A DNA stretch of 64,000 nt from an uncultured Schlesneria sp. (GCA_903834925.1 CAILLA010000215.1:32430-96429); one strand, 5' to 3'. Positions 34,026-44,657 are shown, counted from the stretch's first letter. Notes: generated by a model not told the origin, from the letters alone. Numbers and translations: made by a program.

Positions 34026-35624
34026 ATGACTCGGGCGACTTCCCTGGCGATATTGATCAGCTTGTTTGGGGCGTGGGAGTCACGTGCTCAAAACGCCGTT
34101 CCGCCTGTTCCTGCGTCCTCAGATCTCCCCGCACTGAATTCGGCATCTTCCTCGATTGCGCCGAATTCATCGCTGCCATCAATCAATGGGTTGCCATCGA
34201 ATCCTGCAGGGGCACTTGGCGGAGGACTCGCACCGAACCCTCTCGGTTCTGCGTCCCCCGTTCCCTCCCTGAATGGACTTCCGACCAACCCTACTTCAAT
34301 GCTCGGTGGAGGTCTGGCTCCCAACCCCATGGGCTCAGGATCACCAATTCCAGGAATGGGATCGGCATCATCAATTCCTGGTATGGGTATGGCGTCTCCG
34401 ATTCCAGGTATGGGAATGGGGCCGGTCTCACCTCTGGCAATGGCCTTTCCACCACTGATGGCTCTGCAGTTTTTGAATATGAATCCGATGCAGGGGGCAT
34501 CACCCAATGGAATCACCCACTTATTGCCTCAGGATGGACGTTTCCAAGCCTACGGATGGTTGGACACCGGAACAATCTACAACACGTCGCAGCCCGGCAG
34601 CGGGTACAACGGGCCGTATAACGCGGTCGACAGTACCACCCCGACCTTCAATCAGGCATACCTCGTCATGGAGATGAAACGGCCTGACTATTCGGATTTC
34701 AGTGTCGGTGGTCGCGTTGACGTGCTCTACGGTAACGATTTCTTCCTGGCTCAGTCGGCCGGTTTCGAACTGAAACAGGATGGGTCGAAAAAATGGAATA
34801 CGAGTACGGACATGGGTCTGGCGATTCCGCAAGCTTACCTGGAAGTCGGCGGAGACACATTGTTTATTCAAGTCGGTCATTTCTACACCGTCGTCGGATA
34901 CGAAGGGGTCCAGTCGGCCAACAACTTCTTCTACTCACATGCCTATAGCTATCAGTTTGCTGGCCCGTTCACTCAATGGGGTGGCCTCGTGACCTGGAAG
35001 CCCAGTGATAACTGGGAAGTTCAGGGAGGACCGGTCAACGGCTGGAACACTCTTGATGGAACCTCGGATAACGTCGAATTCCTCGGAAAAGCGAAATACA
35101 CGAGTGATTCCAAAGACTGGTGGACATCATTTGCGATCATCACGGGTAACATGACCAACAACGCTGCCATTGTACCGGGATTGACTCCTGCGATCGCCAA
35201 TCGAACTCGCTACAGCTTTCTGTACGATCGAAAAATCACAGACAACGTCGAATATGTATTCCATCAATGGCTCGGAGCACAGCAGGACGGAACCTCAACC
35301 GGATCGACGGCCAACTGGTACGGTATCGATCAGTACATGTTTTACACCGTCAGCAAGAACTGGAAATTCGGCGGTCGCTTCGAATGGTTCCGGGATGAAG
35401 ACGGAACCCGAGTCGGTTTGACCCGTCCTGGCAACCCGAACGTCCCGCCACTTCCTGGAAACTACTTTTCGTTTACAGTCGGCCCCAATTACTCGCCCTC
35501 TCCGAACCTCGTTATCCGTCCCGAAGTCCGGTACGACACGTATAATGGCTCGGCCCAACCCTTCGACGACGGTCGCAAGACACAGCAACTGATGTTTGGT
35601 GTGGACTGCATCGTGAAGTTCTAA
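34026..35624 (+). CDS. Outer-membrane beta-barrel porin (OmpL/BBP2-like)
   Basis: The 532-residue protein has a signal peptide (TRATSLAILISLFGAWESRAQ), then about 130 residues of Pro/Gly/Met/Ser low-complexity repeats, then a beta-barrel domain beginning FQAYGWLDTGTIYNTS. The barrel has alternating aromatic strands, with GFTYNT-like patterns and a final strand LMFGVDCIVKF that ends in the Phe expected for Bam recognition. GAGGAG precedes the ATG. It fits the planctomycete putative-porin-2 group. The low-complexity part holds duplicated LGGGLAPNPxGS units and several IPGMG units. Confidence 0.9.
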   Translation: MTRATSLAILISLFGAWESRAQNAVPPVPASSDLPALNSASSSIAPNSSLPSINGLPSNPAGALGGGLAPNPLGSASPVPSLNGLPTNPTSMLGGGLAPNPMGSGSPIPGMGSASSIPGMGMASPIPGMGMGPVSPLAMAFPPLMALQFLNMNPMQGASPNGITHLLPQDGRFQAYGWLDTGTIYNTSQPGSGYNGPYNAVDSTTPTFNQAYLVMEMKRPDYSDFSVGGRVDVLYGNDFFLAQSAGFELKQDGSKKWNTSTDMGLAIPQAYLEVGGDTLFIQVGHFYTVVGYEGVQSANNFFYSHAYSYQFAGPFTQWGGLVTWKPSDNWEVQGGPVNGWNTLDGTSDNVEFLGKAKYTSDSKDWWTSFAIITGNMTNNAAIVPGLTPAIANRTRYSFLYDRKITDNVEYVFHQWLGAQQDGTSTGSTANWYGIDQYMFYTVSKNWKFGGRFEWFRDEDGTRVGLTRPGNPNVPPLPGNYFSFTVGPNYSPSPNLVIRPEVRYDTYNGSAQPFDDGRKTQQLMFGVDCIVKF

Positions 35625-35761
35625 GATGAAAAGAAGTTAACGGAGGTCCGGGCGGATTTTGAATTTGTTGGCCAATCTTTCTCACATGCGACGCTTGACT
35701 CAGGCGATTTCGACACCACATAGTCCCTCCAGCGACCTGAACAAATGCTTGAGGTGTGAAT

Positions 35762-38700
35762 GTGGAAAAGATAAAGAAGTTATCTGCGGCAGCTTCAACA
35801 ATCGCGGCCACTCCGGCAGATCAGCGAGCGGATGACATGCGATTCCCAATCGTTGGTATTGGTGCGTCGGCGGGGGGATTGGAAGCTACGTCCGTACTGC
35901 TGCGATCGCTTCCCACCGACAGCGGTATGGCCTTTGTCCTGGTACAACATCTTGATCCGAATCATGTTAGCGCACTCACCTCGATTCTGTCCAAAACGAC
36001 AACGATGCCAGTTCGCGAAGTGACCGACGGCATGCTCGTTCAACCGAACGAGGTTTATGTCATCCCTCCCGCGACGAATTTGCAGCTCGAAGGAGAACTG
36101 TTGCGACTGACGCCCCGTCTTGTCGCGCTTGTCCCTCCGATGCCGATTGATCGATTTCTGTTATCATTGGCTACTGAACGGGGAAGAGGTGCGGTTGGTG
36201 TCATTCTGTCCGGAACGGGGACCGACGGAACGGAAGGATTGAAAGCAATCAAATCCGAAGGGGGGACTACCTTCGCGCAAGATTCCACGGCAACGCACAC
36301 AGGAATGCCTGACAGCGCCGTAAAGGCGGGTTGCGTGGACTTTATTTTGCCGCCGGATCAGATCGCCGCCAGGTTGAAGCATTCCGATTCGCAATCGGAA
36401 TTTCTCCCGTCTGAACCCGCATCTTCTGAAACGGTGACGGACGACGACAAGAAAGTCTTTGACAGTGTTCTGTCGCAATTGACGAAGTCGTCGGGCATCG
36501 ATTTTCTGGGATACAAGGTTCCCACCCTGCGAAGGCGGATCGAACGGCGGATGGTGTTGTGCCGAATCAATTCCTTAAAGGACTACCTCGACTTACTGCT
36601 GACGAATTCGGACGAGCTTCACTCGCTACAGCAGGAAGTCCTGATTCATGTCACTCGCTTTTTTCGCGATCCCGAAGTGTTTAAGGCTCTCAAGACAGCC
36701 GTCCTGCCGAAGCTGATCGCCAATCGCCCTGCGGATACCCCCTTCCGGATCTGGATTCCGGGTTGTTCCACAGGGGAAGAAGTCTACTCGATTGTCATCT
36801 GTATTATTGAGTTTCTGGAGGAGCAGAACGCAAACTTCCCGGTCAAAGTCTTTGCCACCGATATCAGTGAATTGGCGATTGAGAAAGCCCGGGCGGCGAT
36901 TTATCCAGGCACGATTGACGCGGACGTCGCTGCCGAGCGGTTGGAAAAGTTCTTCAAGCCATGCGATGGAGGATATCGGATTGATAAGCGAATCCGTGAC
37001 ACCTGCGTCTTCGCCAGGCAGGATGTCACTCAAGACCCTCCCTTTTCTCAGCTCGATCTAATCAGCTGCCGAAATGTACTGATCTACCTGGGACCCGAGC
37101 TACAGTCGCGAGTCTTTCCTGTTTTTCATTACGCACTCAAACCCGATGGATTCCTGATTCTCGGCAGCGCCGAATCGACAGGTTGCTTTTCGGAATTATT
37201 CACTCCGATCGATAAATCGCTGCGGTGTTATCAACGGGCCAATATTCCCAGTCAACTTGCATTTCACTTCGCCGCAGGCAAAGTCTATGGACTCAGTTCT
37301 GCGGCCCCGGCGAATCGGGTCGAAGCTGGCATGCGTGGTCGTGACATTCTGGACGAGGCTGATCGGGTTGTATTGAACCGCTATGCACCGCCAGGCGTGG
37401 TGGTCGACGAACAGTTCCGGGTGGTTCAATTTCGAGGGCAAACAGGACAATTTCTTGAGCCTCCGCCAGGTCTGCCAAGTTATGATCTGCTTCAAATGGT
37501 GCGACCCGGTTTACTGCCCGGTCTTCGCAAGGCGCTCGAATTGGCGAACACCAGTGGCCTGCCATCCAGCTCAGAGACTCTGCAGATCAACGGAGTATTG
37601 GTTCAGCTGCAAGTCATTCCCATCGCAGCCCTACCCCAACAATTGCGGCACTTCGTGGTCCTGTTCGAAGAGATTTTCGACGCAAACGTATCGACACCGC
37701 CGGTATCGTATAAAAAACCTGCAGCAATCGAGCCAGACACTGAGCAAGGTCAACAACTGGCCAGGCTGCAACAGCAACTGGCTGCAACGAAGGCTTATCT
37801 TCAATCGGTCATTCAGGGCAAGGATGTTACAAACGAAGAACTGAAGGCGGCGAACGAAGAAGTCATCTCCAGTAACGAAGAATTGCAAAGTACGAATGAA
37901 GAGCTGGAAACCGCGAAGGAAGAACTGCAATCGACCAACGAAGAAATGGAGACGGTCAACGAAGAACTGGTCAGTCGAATTCGGACCTCGATCGAGCTAA
38001 ACGATGAACTGACAAACTTGATCGCGGGGGTCAAGATTCCAATTCTGATTGTTGGATCAGATTTGCGCGTTCGGCGTTTCAGCCCGCGCGCCTGCGAAGT
38101 CTTCAACCTGATTGCCGCTGATGTCGGCCGTCCCGTCTCGGACTTGTCGCTGCAGATCAATATTTCAGACTTGCAACCCTTGATACGGAATGTCATCGAC
38201 ACCCTGGAAGTTCACGAACAGGAAGTCACGGTTTCAGACGGTTACTGGTATCTGCTTTCGATTCGACCGTTTCGGACATCCGACAATAGGATTGACGGAG
38301 TGATCCTTTACCTGACCGATATCAACGCGATCAAGAAGCGTGAAAAGGATCTGGTCGCGGCCAGAGATTTCTCCCGGTGCATCACAGAAACATTGCACGA
38401 ATCGTGGTTGCTGTTGGACGATAAGCTGCGAGTCCGTCAGGCCAATCCCGTTTTCTACGAGACATTCCAGATTTCGCGAGAACTGACAGAAAACCAGATC
38501 GTCTTCTCGCTGGGCGATGGGCAATGGAATATCCCGGAATTACGACAGTTGCTGAATGCCGTTCTGTCTTCCAATGGTGAACTGCTCAACTTTCGCGTCG
38601 AACGAGAATTCCCCAAACTCGGTAAGCGGGCCATGTTGCTCAATGCACGACGTTTGGTCGATGAAACACATGGTGAGCATACGAATTGCATTTTGTTGTC

Positions 38701-39748
38701 AATCGAGGATGTCACAGCACGCGAAGAAGCCGTTCATTCGCTCAGGAATGTCGAACATCTGATGCATTCGATTGTCGATGCAGCGGTCTGCGCGATCATC
38801 ACGATCAACGAAAAGGGCATCATTCAGACGTTTAACCGGGCTGCGGAAGGGATGTTTGGTTTCGCGACCGCCGATGCGATCGGCAAGAGCCTCAAGATGC
38901 TGATGCCGCAGCACGAAGGAGTTGAAGTTGAAGGGATCCTGTTACGGTATATGACGACGGGTGTGAAGCGGATCATCGGAATCGGCCGCGATGTGATTGG
39001 GCAGCGCCAGGACGGAGCAACATTTCCCCTTCATCTGGATATCAGCGAAATTAACGTCAGCGGCGAGCGACTTTTTATCGGAATCCTTGTCGAAACCAGT
39101 GAACGACGGAAACTGGAGCGGCAAGTGCTGGAAATTGCCAGCGAAGAACAACGGCGGATTGGCCAGGATCTTCACGATACAACCGGCCAGGAATTGACGG
39201 GTCTGACGTACCTGACTCAAACGTTGGTGGAATCTTTGAAGGCAAAGAACGCTGCTGAGTCCAAACAGGCCATTCGGATTCTTACCGAGTTGGAATCGGC
39301 GTTATCACACGTTCGCCAAATCTCGAAGGGGCTTTCTCCCGTCGATGTCCATGCCGAGGGCTTGATGACCGCATTGCAGGAGTTGGCCGCGAGAACGCAT
39401 GAGATCACGAAAATCCCCACGGAATTCCGCTGCAAGCAGACGGTGACAGTGCATGATTCGCACATCGCGACGGAACTGTTCCTGGTCGCGCGCGAGGCTG
39501 TTAACAACATTATCAAGCATGCCCACGCAAATCACATTCGCATCACCCTGAAACAGATTCAAGATGACGTGTTTCTGGAAGTCTGGGACGATGGGATCGG
39601 AATCCCCATGGACAAACAATCTGGTGGCATCGGATTGCAAATCATGGCTTACCGCGCGAGTGCGCTTCACGGTTCGTTGAAAATCGAACGGAACGGAACG
39701 GTCGGATCACGAGTCGTCTGTCGGATTCCTGTCAAAGCACATCAATAA
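35762..39748 (+). CDS. CheB-CheR-PAS-histidine kinase fusion protein
   Basis: The start is GTG at 35762 with GAGG upstream; ATG 35837 is an alternative. The 1328-residue protein contains: CheB methylesterase without a receiver (GIGASAGG, QHLDPNH, GTGTDGTEG, all three catalytic positions present), CheR methyltransferase (EVLIHVTRFFRD and WIPGCSTGEEVYSIVI), a Glu-rich coiled coil (about 670-745), PAS domains and a HisKA_3 kinase end (RIGQDLHDTTGQEL, then REAVNNIIKHA and WDDGIGI). The kinase class usually acts with LuxR-type regulators. No response regulator is next to it; the LuxR-type one at 52569 is 13 kb away. Confidence 0.92.
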   Translation: MEKIKKLSAAASTIAATPADQRADDMRFPIVGIGASAGGLEATSVLLRSLPTDSGMAFVLVQHLDPNHVSALTSILSKTTTMPVREVTDGMLVQPNEVYVIPPATNLQLEGELLRLTPRLVALVPPMPIDRFLLSLATERGRGAVGVILSGTGTDGTEGLKAIKSEGGTTFAQDSTATHTGMPDSAVKAGCVDFILPPDQIAARLKHSDSQSEFLPSEPASSETVTDDDKKVFDSVLSQLTKSSGIDFLGYKVPTLRRRIERRMVLCRINSLKDYLDLLLTNSDELHSLQQEVLIHVTRFFRDPEVFKALKTAVLPKLIANRPADTPFRIWIPGCSTGEEVYSIVICIIEFLEEQNANFPVKVFATDISELAIEKARAAIYPGTIDADVAAERLEKFFKPCDGGYRIDKRIRDTCVFARQDVTQDPPFSQLDLISCRNVLIYLGPELQSRVFPVFHYALKPDGFLILGSAESTGCFSELFTPIDKSLRCYQRANIPSQLAFHFAAGKVYGLSSAAPANRVEAGMRGRDILDEADRVVLNRYAPPGVVVDEQFRVVQFRGQTGQFLEPPPGLPSYDLLQMVRPGLLPGLRKALELANTSGLPSSSETLQINGVLVQLQVIPIAALPQQLRHFVVLFEEIFDANVSTPPVSYKKPAAIEPDTEQGQQLARLQQQLAATKAYLQSVIQGKDVTNEELKAANEEVISSNEELQSTNEELETAKEELQSTNEEMETVNEELVSRIRTSIELNDELTNLIAGVKIPILIVGSDLRVRRFSPRACEVFNLIAADVGRPVSDLSLQINISDLQPLIRNVIDTLEVHEQEVTVSDGYWYLLSIRPFRTSDNRIDGVILYLTDINAIKKREKDLVAARDFSRCITETLHESWLLLDDKLRVRQANPVFYETFQISRELTENQIVFSLGDGQWNIPELRQLLNAVLSSNGELLNFRVEREFPKLGKRAMLLNARRLVDETHGEHTNCILLSIEDVTAREEAVHSLRNVEHLMHSIVDAAVCAIITINEKGIIQTFNRAAEGMFGFATADAIGKSLKMLMPQHEGVEVEGILLRYMTTGVKRIIGIGRDVIGQRQDGATFPLHLDISEINVSGERLFIGILVETSERRKLERQVLEIASEEQRRIGQDLHDTTGQELTGLTYLTQTLVESLKAKNAAESKQAIRILTELESALSHVRQISKGLSPVDVHAEGLMTALQELAARTHEITKIPTEFRCKQTVTVHDSHIATELFLVAREAVNNIIKHAHANHIRITLKQIQDDVFLEVWDDGIGIPMDKQSGGIGLQIMAYRASALHGSLKIERNGTVGSRVVCRIPVKAHQ

Positions 39749-39774
39749 AATCTTCTGTAAAATTCCGATTGAAT

Positions 39775-40551
39775 CTATTCCGAATCGCGAATTTCCTCGT
39801 AAAACGCTTGCACGTTTTTAATTCGTGCCCCAGCTGGTGGATGACTGAGGTATTGTTTCAGCAGCCAGCCTGTAATCCCACGATAGATCTGTCGGGACTC
39901 GTCGATCAGTGCGGACTCATCGACCAGTTTGAACAGTTTGCGTCCGACACAAAGCTTCTTCAATAATGCCGTAGTAGCGTCAAGACTCTCGGCGGCGACC
40001 AACCCTGCGTTGTCACATGTGAATTCTCGCGCTGCGCGATAGCGCATCGGCTTGTAGATCTCAAACGTATTGCGCCAGCCATGATCGAGCACGGTATGGC
40101 ACAACTCGTGTGCCAGCAATGCATGAAGCTGATCAGGTGTCTCAATCACGGCCTCCATCATCTCCGATAAAATCACGACGACCTTCTTCCTGGCAAACTT
40201 GATCGCGAAGGCATTCAGCTCTCCACTTGGAAGAAGGATAATTCGATAGTGATTCTCAATACCAAACCGCTCGCACACTTTGTTGGCCGCTCGATAGACC
40301 GTTGGAAACTGCCGCTCCGAAATGGTGCAACCATAAGCTTGCAGACGTCGGACATGATATTCGGCGAATACCCATTCAAGCAGTTTCGCGAACAGATAAA
40401 ACAAGAAAATCATCCCGAACGTAGCAACAGTAAAAATGAGGATAAAGAACCAGAGCAACAGGTTGATCAGCAGCACGCTCGTTCGCTGCTTCCGCTCTTC
40501 GTCCGAGATGCAATCGTGAAACGAATACACAATATCCTCAGTGAAACTCAT
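39775..40551 (-). CDS. M48-like zinc metallopeptidase with N-terminal membrane segment
   Basis: The 258-residue protein has a hydrophobic segment around residues 27-58, then the zinc motif LLAHELCHTVLDHGW (HExxH). The downstream AAREFTCDNAGLVA carries the Glu and the DNAG pattern of M48-type peptidases. It is therefore a membrane-bound protease facing the cytoplasm, similar to HtpX-like quality-control enzymes, though shorter. It converges with the kinase fusion gene and diverges from the LRR gene. Confidence 0.88.
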   Translation of the reverse strand: MSFTEDIVYSFHDCISDEERKQRTSVLLINLLLWFFILIFTVATFGMIFLFYLFAKLLEWVFAEYHVRRLQAYGCTISERQFPTVYRAANKVCERFGIENHYRIILLPSGELNAFAIKFARKKVVVILSEMMEAVIETPDQLHALLAHELCHTVLDHGWRNTFEIYKPMRYRAAREFTCDNAGLVAAESLDATTALLKKLCVGRKLFKLVDESALIDESRQIYRGITGWLLKQYLSHPPAGARIKNVQAFYEEIRDSE

Positions 40552-40699
40552 GAGCGTCTCATTTCAAAAAGTTGTGAAGAATGCGAACAGCGAAAGGAAT
40601 AGCAATTAAGCGATTTCGTGACAATCATGACACGATTCGTTACCTTTGACCTTCCTGTCTTCGTACCCATGCATCTTTGCTTACTACAGGAATTCGGTC

Positions 40700-43045
40700 A
40701 TGAGGCGTTTCTCACTTGCTTCGGCGATGCTCATTTTTGCCGTTTGCCAACAGTTCGTAGTTGCCGCTGATCAGGCTGATGAGACCATCAAGAAGTTTGT
40801 CAAACGAGGCGTCGAAGTTTCCAAAAACGACGACGGACAAGTAACCGGCTTTGATTTCACTTTGTCTGGCATCGGTGATCATGAACTCAAGGGATTAGAT
40901 GCTTTCGCACAGCTCGAAAACCTCAATCTGACCGGGACGCTGATCACCAACGAGTCGCTGACCCTGATTGCAAAGATCAAGTCACTGAAGTCGCTCGACC
41001 TGCAAGGGACGAAGATCACAAATGACGGCCTGACCCTGATTGCAAAATTGCCGAACCTCGAACGCCTGTCTCTGAGCGGCACGGCGATCGATCATACCGG
41101 CGTGTCTCATTTGGCCGGGATGTCCAAGCTTCATTCATTGTCACTGAATCGAAAGGGGACCGAGGGGTTTGCGCTGCGGATGACGCCGCGCGGCCCGCAA
41201 CAGACTCCGCATATTTCGAAAGATCATGAATCCGAAGTCAGCATCACTGACGCAGCGGTCAAAGCTCTCGCAGGAATCGCTTCACTTGATCACCTCGAAC
41301 TTGACGGTGCCAGGATCACCGATCAGGGAGTGGCCACGTTGGAAAAGTTGCGGGATCTTAAGCACCTGTCGCTCACGAATACCGAGATTACAGATCAGGC
41401 GATGAAGAGCATCGCTAAACTAAAGCAGCTCGATTTTCTGGCTTTGGAACGGACGAAAATCACAGATCAGGGACTGGCTGAACTGACGGGATTGAAGTCG
41501 CTTACCTGGATCGACCTGCAACGAACCGCAGTGACCGATGCGGGGATCGCTCAGCTTGCGAAGTTGCAGAAGTTGGAAAGTCTATGGTTGAAAGGGACAC
41601 CTGTCACCAAGAAGGCAGTCAATGAGTTGCAGGCGAGTATCCGGTCGCTCAAGACCGTTGATTATTCAGGAAAGCCGTCTGCATTCGAACCGGGAGGAGA
41701 ACCTCGGTTTGTCGAGATTGAGGAACTGGGCGGGACAGTAACAGCCGCTCCCAATGTGCAACAGGGACCTGCTTGGATCGTCAACTTTGATAGCAAACCC
41801 ATCCAGGATGCGGATCTTGATCGATTGCAATCAGTCATCGATCAACGGTTCGGATATCTGGCAATGGTGATTTTGTCGGGGACAAAAGTGACCGATGAAG
41901 GGATCAAACGATTGGCCAAGTATGAAACACTGGAATGGATCGATGTTGGGAACACTGCCGTCACGGGAAAGTCGATCGGCGACCTTGCCAAACTGGAACA
42001 CTTCAAGTGCCTCGTCATCATCAATTGTCCTGCGACCGATGACTCGTTGGACGCGATCAGCGAACTACCGGCGCTGGAATCGCTGAATCTGCAAAACACC
42101 AAAATCACCGACGCATTTGTGACGGGTTTCAAGGGCAACGATCACCTGCGCATCCTGAACCTGTCAAAGACGAAAATCACCGATGAGGGCATTACCGCAC
42201 TGGCGAAATTCAAGGGACTTGAAGGGCTGGATCTCGAAGAGACCGAAATCACCGACGCAGCCATCCCACGCCTGGCTGCCCTGACGAAACTGAGTTCACT
42301 CGGACTGAACCACACCAAACTGACCGGCGAAAACCTGGCCGAGTTGTCGAATTCGAAGAACGTGAGATGGCTTAGCCTCAAAAATTTAAACAGCAGCAAA
42401 TTGAATTTCAGTAGCCTGAGCGGACTGAAAGGACTGACGCACCTGCTGCTCTCGGGAACGTCACTGACGAACTGCGATCTGGCCGGTTTGAAATCGCTGT
42501 CCAAGCTGACAATCCTGGACTTGTCGAAAACGGGGATTTCGTCACAGCAGGTTGAAGAATTCGCCGGAGCCAGACAATTGCAGGAACTGCTGCTCTCAGA
42601 AAATCAGTTTTCAGGAAGCGGGCTCGGCTCATTAAAGGACGCAGGGAATTTGCGATTTATTGACCTTCGCGAATGCACATTGGAATCCACCGCCTGGGAA
42701 GAGATCGGAACACTGAAACAACTGAAAGCTCTTCGCCTTGATTCGTCGAACATCGATGGGAAGCACCTCGGGCTGCTCGCGAAAATTCCACTACAGGTGC
42801 TCACTCTGACGAAGACGAAATTGACTGACGCCGACTGTGAAGCTCTTCTCCCGCTGTCTCGAACGCTACGCTTCATCGATTTGCAAGATACGGGCCTCAC
42901 GGACGCCGCAGTCACATCGCTGTCCCGTCTGAAAGCACTCAGTCGCCTTGCGATCAAGGGAACAAAAATCACGCGAGACGGTATCGAGGACCTGGAATTC
43001 GCGTTACCGAACTGCAACATCGACCTCGCCGAACCAGATGAATGA
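40700..43045 (+). CDS. Secreted leucine-rich-repeat protein
   Basis: The ATG at 40700 has AGGAA upstream and yields a signal peptide (RRFSLASAMLIFAVCQQFVVAA). The 781-residue protein is almost entirely made of about 24-residue repeats of the type LxxLxLxxTxITDxGLxxLAxL, with a non-repeat spacer around residues 325-380 (EPRFVEIEELGGTVTAAP). The repeats form a curved solenoid used for protein binding. Planctomycetes have many such secreted LRR proteins. It is followed 111 bp later by another secreted-protein gene on the same strand. Confidence 0.92.
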   Translation: MRRFSLASAMLIFAVCQQFVVAADQADETIKKFVKRGVEVSKNDDGQVTGFDFTLSGIGDHELKGLDAFAQLENLNLTGTLITNESLTLIAKIKSLKSLDLQGTKITNDGLTLIAKLPNLERLSLSGTAIDHTGVSHLAGMSKLHSLSLNRKGTEGFALRMTPRGPQQTPHISKDHESEVSITDAAVKALAGIASLDHLELDGARITDQGVATLEKLRDLKHLSLTNTEITDQAMKSIAKLKQLDFLALERTKITDQGLAELTGLKSLTWIDLQRTAVTDAGIAQLAKLQKLESLWLKGTPVTKKAVNELQASIRSLKTVDYSGKPSAFEPGGEPRFVEIEELGGTVTAAPNVQQGPAWIVNFDSKPIQDADLDRLQSVIDQRFGYLAMVILSGTKVTDEGIKRLAKYETLEWIDVGNTAVTGKSIGDLAKLEHFKCLVIINCPATDDSLDAISELPALESLNLQNTKITDAFVTGFKGNDHLRILNLSKTKITDEGITALAKFKGLEGLDLEETEITDAAIPRLAALTKLSSLGLNHTKLTGENLAELSNSKNVRWLSLKNLNSSKLNFSSLSGLKGLTHLLLSGTSLTNCDLAGLKSLSKLTILDLSKTGISSQQVEEFAGARQLQELLLSENQFSGSGLGSLKDAGNLRFIDLRECTLESTAWEEIGTLKQLKALRLDSSNIDGKHLGLLAKIPLQVLTLTKTKLTDADCEALLPLSRTLRFIDLQDTGLTDAAVTSLSRLKALSRLAIKGTKITRDGIEDLEFALPNCNIDLAEPDE

Positions 43046-43156
43046 CCTGGGGAATCAGCCAGACACACAACTTAGGTCGCAGAACGGGTCAGCATGGTAA
43101 CCGATAGAACGCCGTCAGACCTTGAACATCCACCTCGAACTTCGAAGGTTTTTTCC

Positions 43157-44377
43157 ATGCGTCAGCGTAACGCGCTTTTGATTGGCCTTCGAATGTGGCT
43201 TGTACTTGGGATCGTTGGCCTGTTCGCTGAATCTTCGCGAGGAGATGACGGCTGGCTGACTCAACCGGAACGCGACCTGTTCTCGGCGTTCGGTACGAAC
43301 GCCAATGTCGATGGGAAATCACTCGCTGCCCCACCCCGTTTTACAGAACTTTCCGAGATCTCCAAGCGCGCACCGATCCCCTTGCAAGCTCGTATTCAGG
43401 GCATTTCGGAAGCCGTGGGGCAGTTGGACATGACCGAGGACGAAAAGAAAGAGATCAAGGAAGTTCAAGACCGCCTCAAAAAGGCCGTAAAGGGAAAAAT
43501 GCAGGGGGCGATGCTCGGTGCGTTGGCGAATGGAAACGCAAACGAAGCCGCCGCCAACGCCGCCAAAAGCATTCTGAAAAGCGGGAATGTTGAGAAGGCG
43601 TTGGAACTCGAACGTGACTCCATCGTCCGGCGATTGAAAGCAAGAGAAACTGCCGACATGAACCTCAATGAGATCTTGGCTGAAATTGAGCGACGCGTTG
43701 GCAAAACCCGCCCTGCCTCCGATCTGTCGCTGCAAGTCGAAGTCGTCGGAGACCAGATGCACATCACTGGAAAACCGTCAGCAGAATTCGAATCCCCGAT
43801 TGTTCGAGTGTTCCTTCGTACCAAGCCCACAAACGGAAGCATGTCCGCATCGGCGGATTCGAACATCAAACTGATCGAAGGCCTGAGCGCGAATCAAGTC
43901 GACGCGAAGACGCGGGACCTTGGAAAATCTCTTGTTGAAGCTACGGAGCGGATGATGAACCTTCCCATCGTGACAACGGAACTGCTACCCAACCTGACAA
44001 CCCAATCGACGCTGGCCCTGGTCTTTCCCCTGGAACGATCGCTCGGTCTGGAATCGATCGACGTCAAACTCTGGTCGCGTGAGGGAACACTAAGTTTCGA
44101 AAATCTTCCAGGGTTGGAGGACATACAGAAAGCGGCCCGCAAATATCAAGACGAGGAAAAAGCAAAGCGGATGACGCCACAACAAAAGGCTCAAGCGGCC
44201 AAGCAACAGGCGAAGCAGGATCAACTCGCAACGGCGGCGTTGAAGTACGCACAGGCTCAACTTGCGGCTCGGAACCTCGAAGAAGCCAAAGCTGCATTCA
44301 ATCGAGTCGTGGACCTGGCCCCCGATTCGAGCGCTGCCACGACCGCCAAGGCGGCTCTCAAGAACTTGGAAAAGTAG
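43157..44377 (+). CDS. Secreted protein with coiled-coil and TPR-like C-terminus, function unknown
   Basis: The ATG at 43157, preceded by GAAGG, gives a 406-residue protein with a signal peptide (NALLIGLRMWLVLGIVGLFA). It has helical stretches at about 100-200, a central beta-rich part, and a C-terminal basic helix followed by a TPR-like unit AALKYAQAQLAARNLEEA. It may bind partners outside the cytoplasm. It lies between the LRR gene and the DUF1559 gene on the same strand. I do not recognise a named family. Confidence 0.8.
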   Translation: MRQRNALLIGLRMWLVLGIVGLFAESSRGDDGWLTQPERDLFSAFGTNANVDGKSLAAPPRFTELSEISKRAPIPLQARIQGISEAVGQLDMTEDEKKEIKEVQDRLKKAVKGKMQGAMLGALANGNANEAAANAAKSILKSGNVEKALELERDSIVRRLKARETADMNLNEILAEIERRVGKTRPASDLSLQVEVVGDQMHITGKPSAEFESPIVRVFLRTKPTNGSMSASADSNIKLIEGLSANQVDAKTRDLGKSLVEATERMMNLPIVTTELLPNLTTQSTLALVFPLERSLGLESIDVKLWSREGTLSFENLPGLEDIQKAARKYQDEEKAKRMTPQQKAQAAKQQAKQDQLATAALKYAQAQLAARNLEEAKAAFNRVVDLAPDSSAATTAKAALKNLEK

Positions 44378-44524
44378 GCGAACCGGAAACCAGGGACACC
44401 ATACGTTCTATACATAGTAAGAGACTCGATTGCCGTACGCCATCCGTGTCGGCGACGACCCATCGATTCACTTAGAACCGTGGTGATGCTTGCTGGTCGC
44501 ATCGACGAAACTGGCAGTCACCAG

Positions 44525-44557
44525 GGACACAGCTTATTTCGCAAAAAAGCTGTGTCC
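44525..44557. repeat. Stem-loop (11 bp stem) after the 406-residue protein gene
   Basis: GGACACAGCTT pairs perfectly with AAGCTGTGTCC over an 11-base loop. There is no T run, so a role as a Rho-independent terminator is uncertain. A similar CCAGGGACAC word appears at 44390, which suggests part of a dispersed repeat. Confidence 0.6.
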
Positions 44558-44657
44558 GTGAGGCGTATCCCTGTGGTATAACACATGGACAATTCCATAA
44601 GTCCACACGAACTTAATTCCTAGCATCCGACGTGGCCCAAGCACAAAAGTAGCTCAC

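Noticed and set aside
44525..44557. The stem-loop as a Rho-independent terminator
   Set aside because: There is no T run after the stem, and a similar word elsewhere suggests a dispersed repeat.
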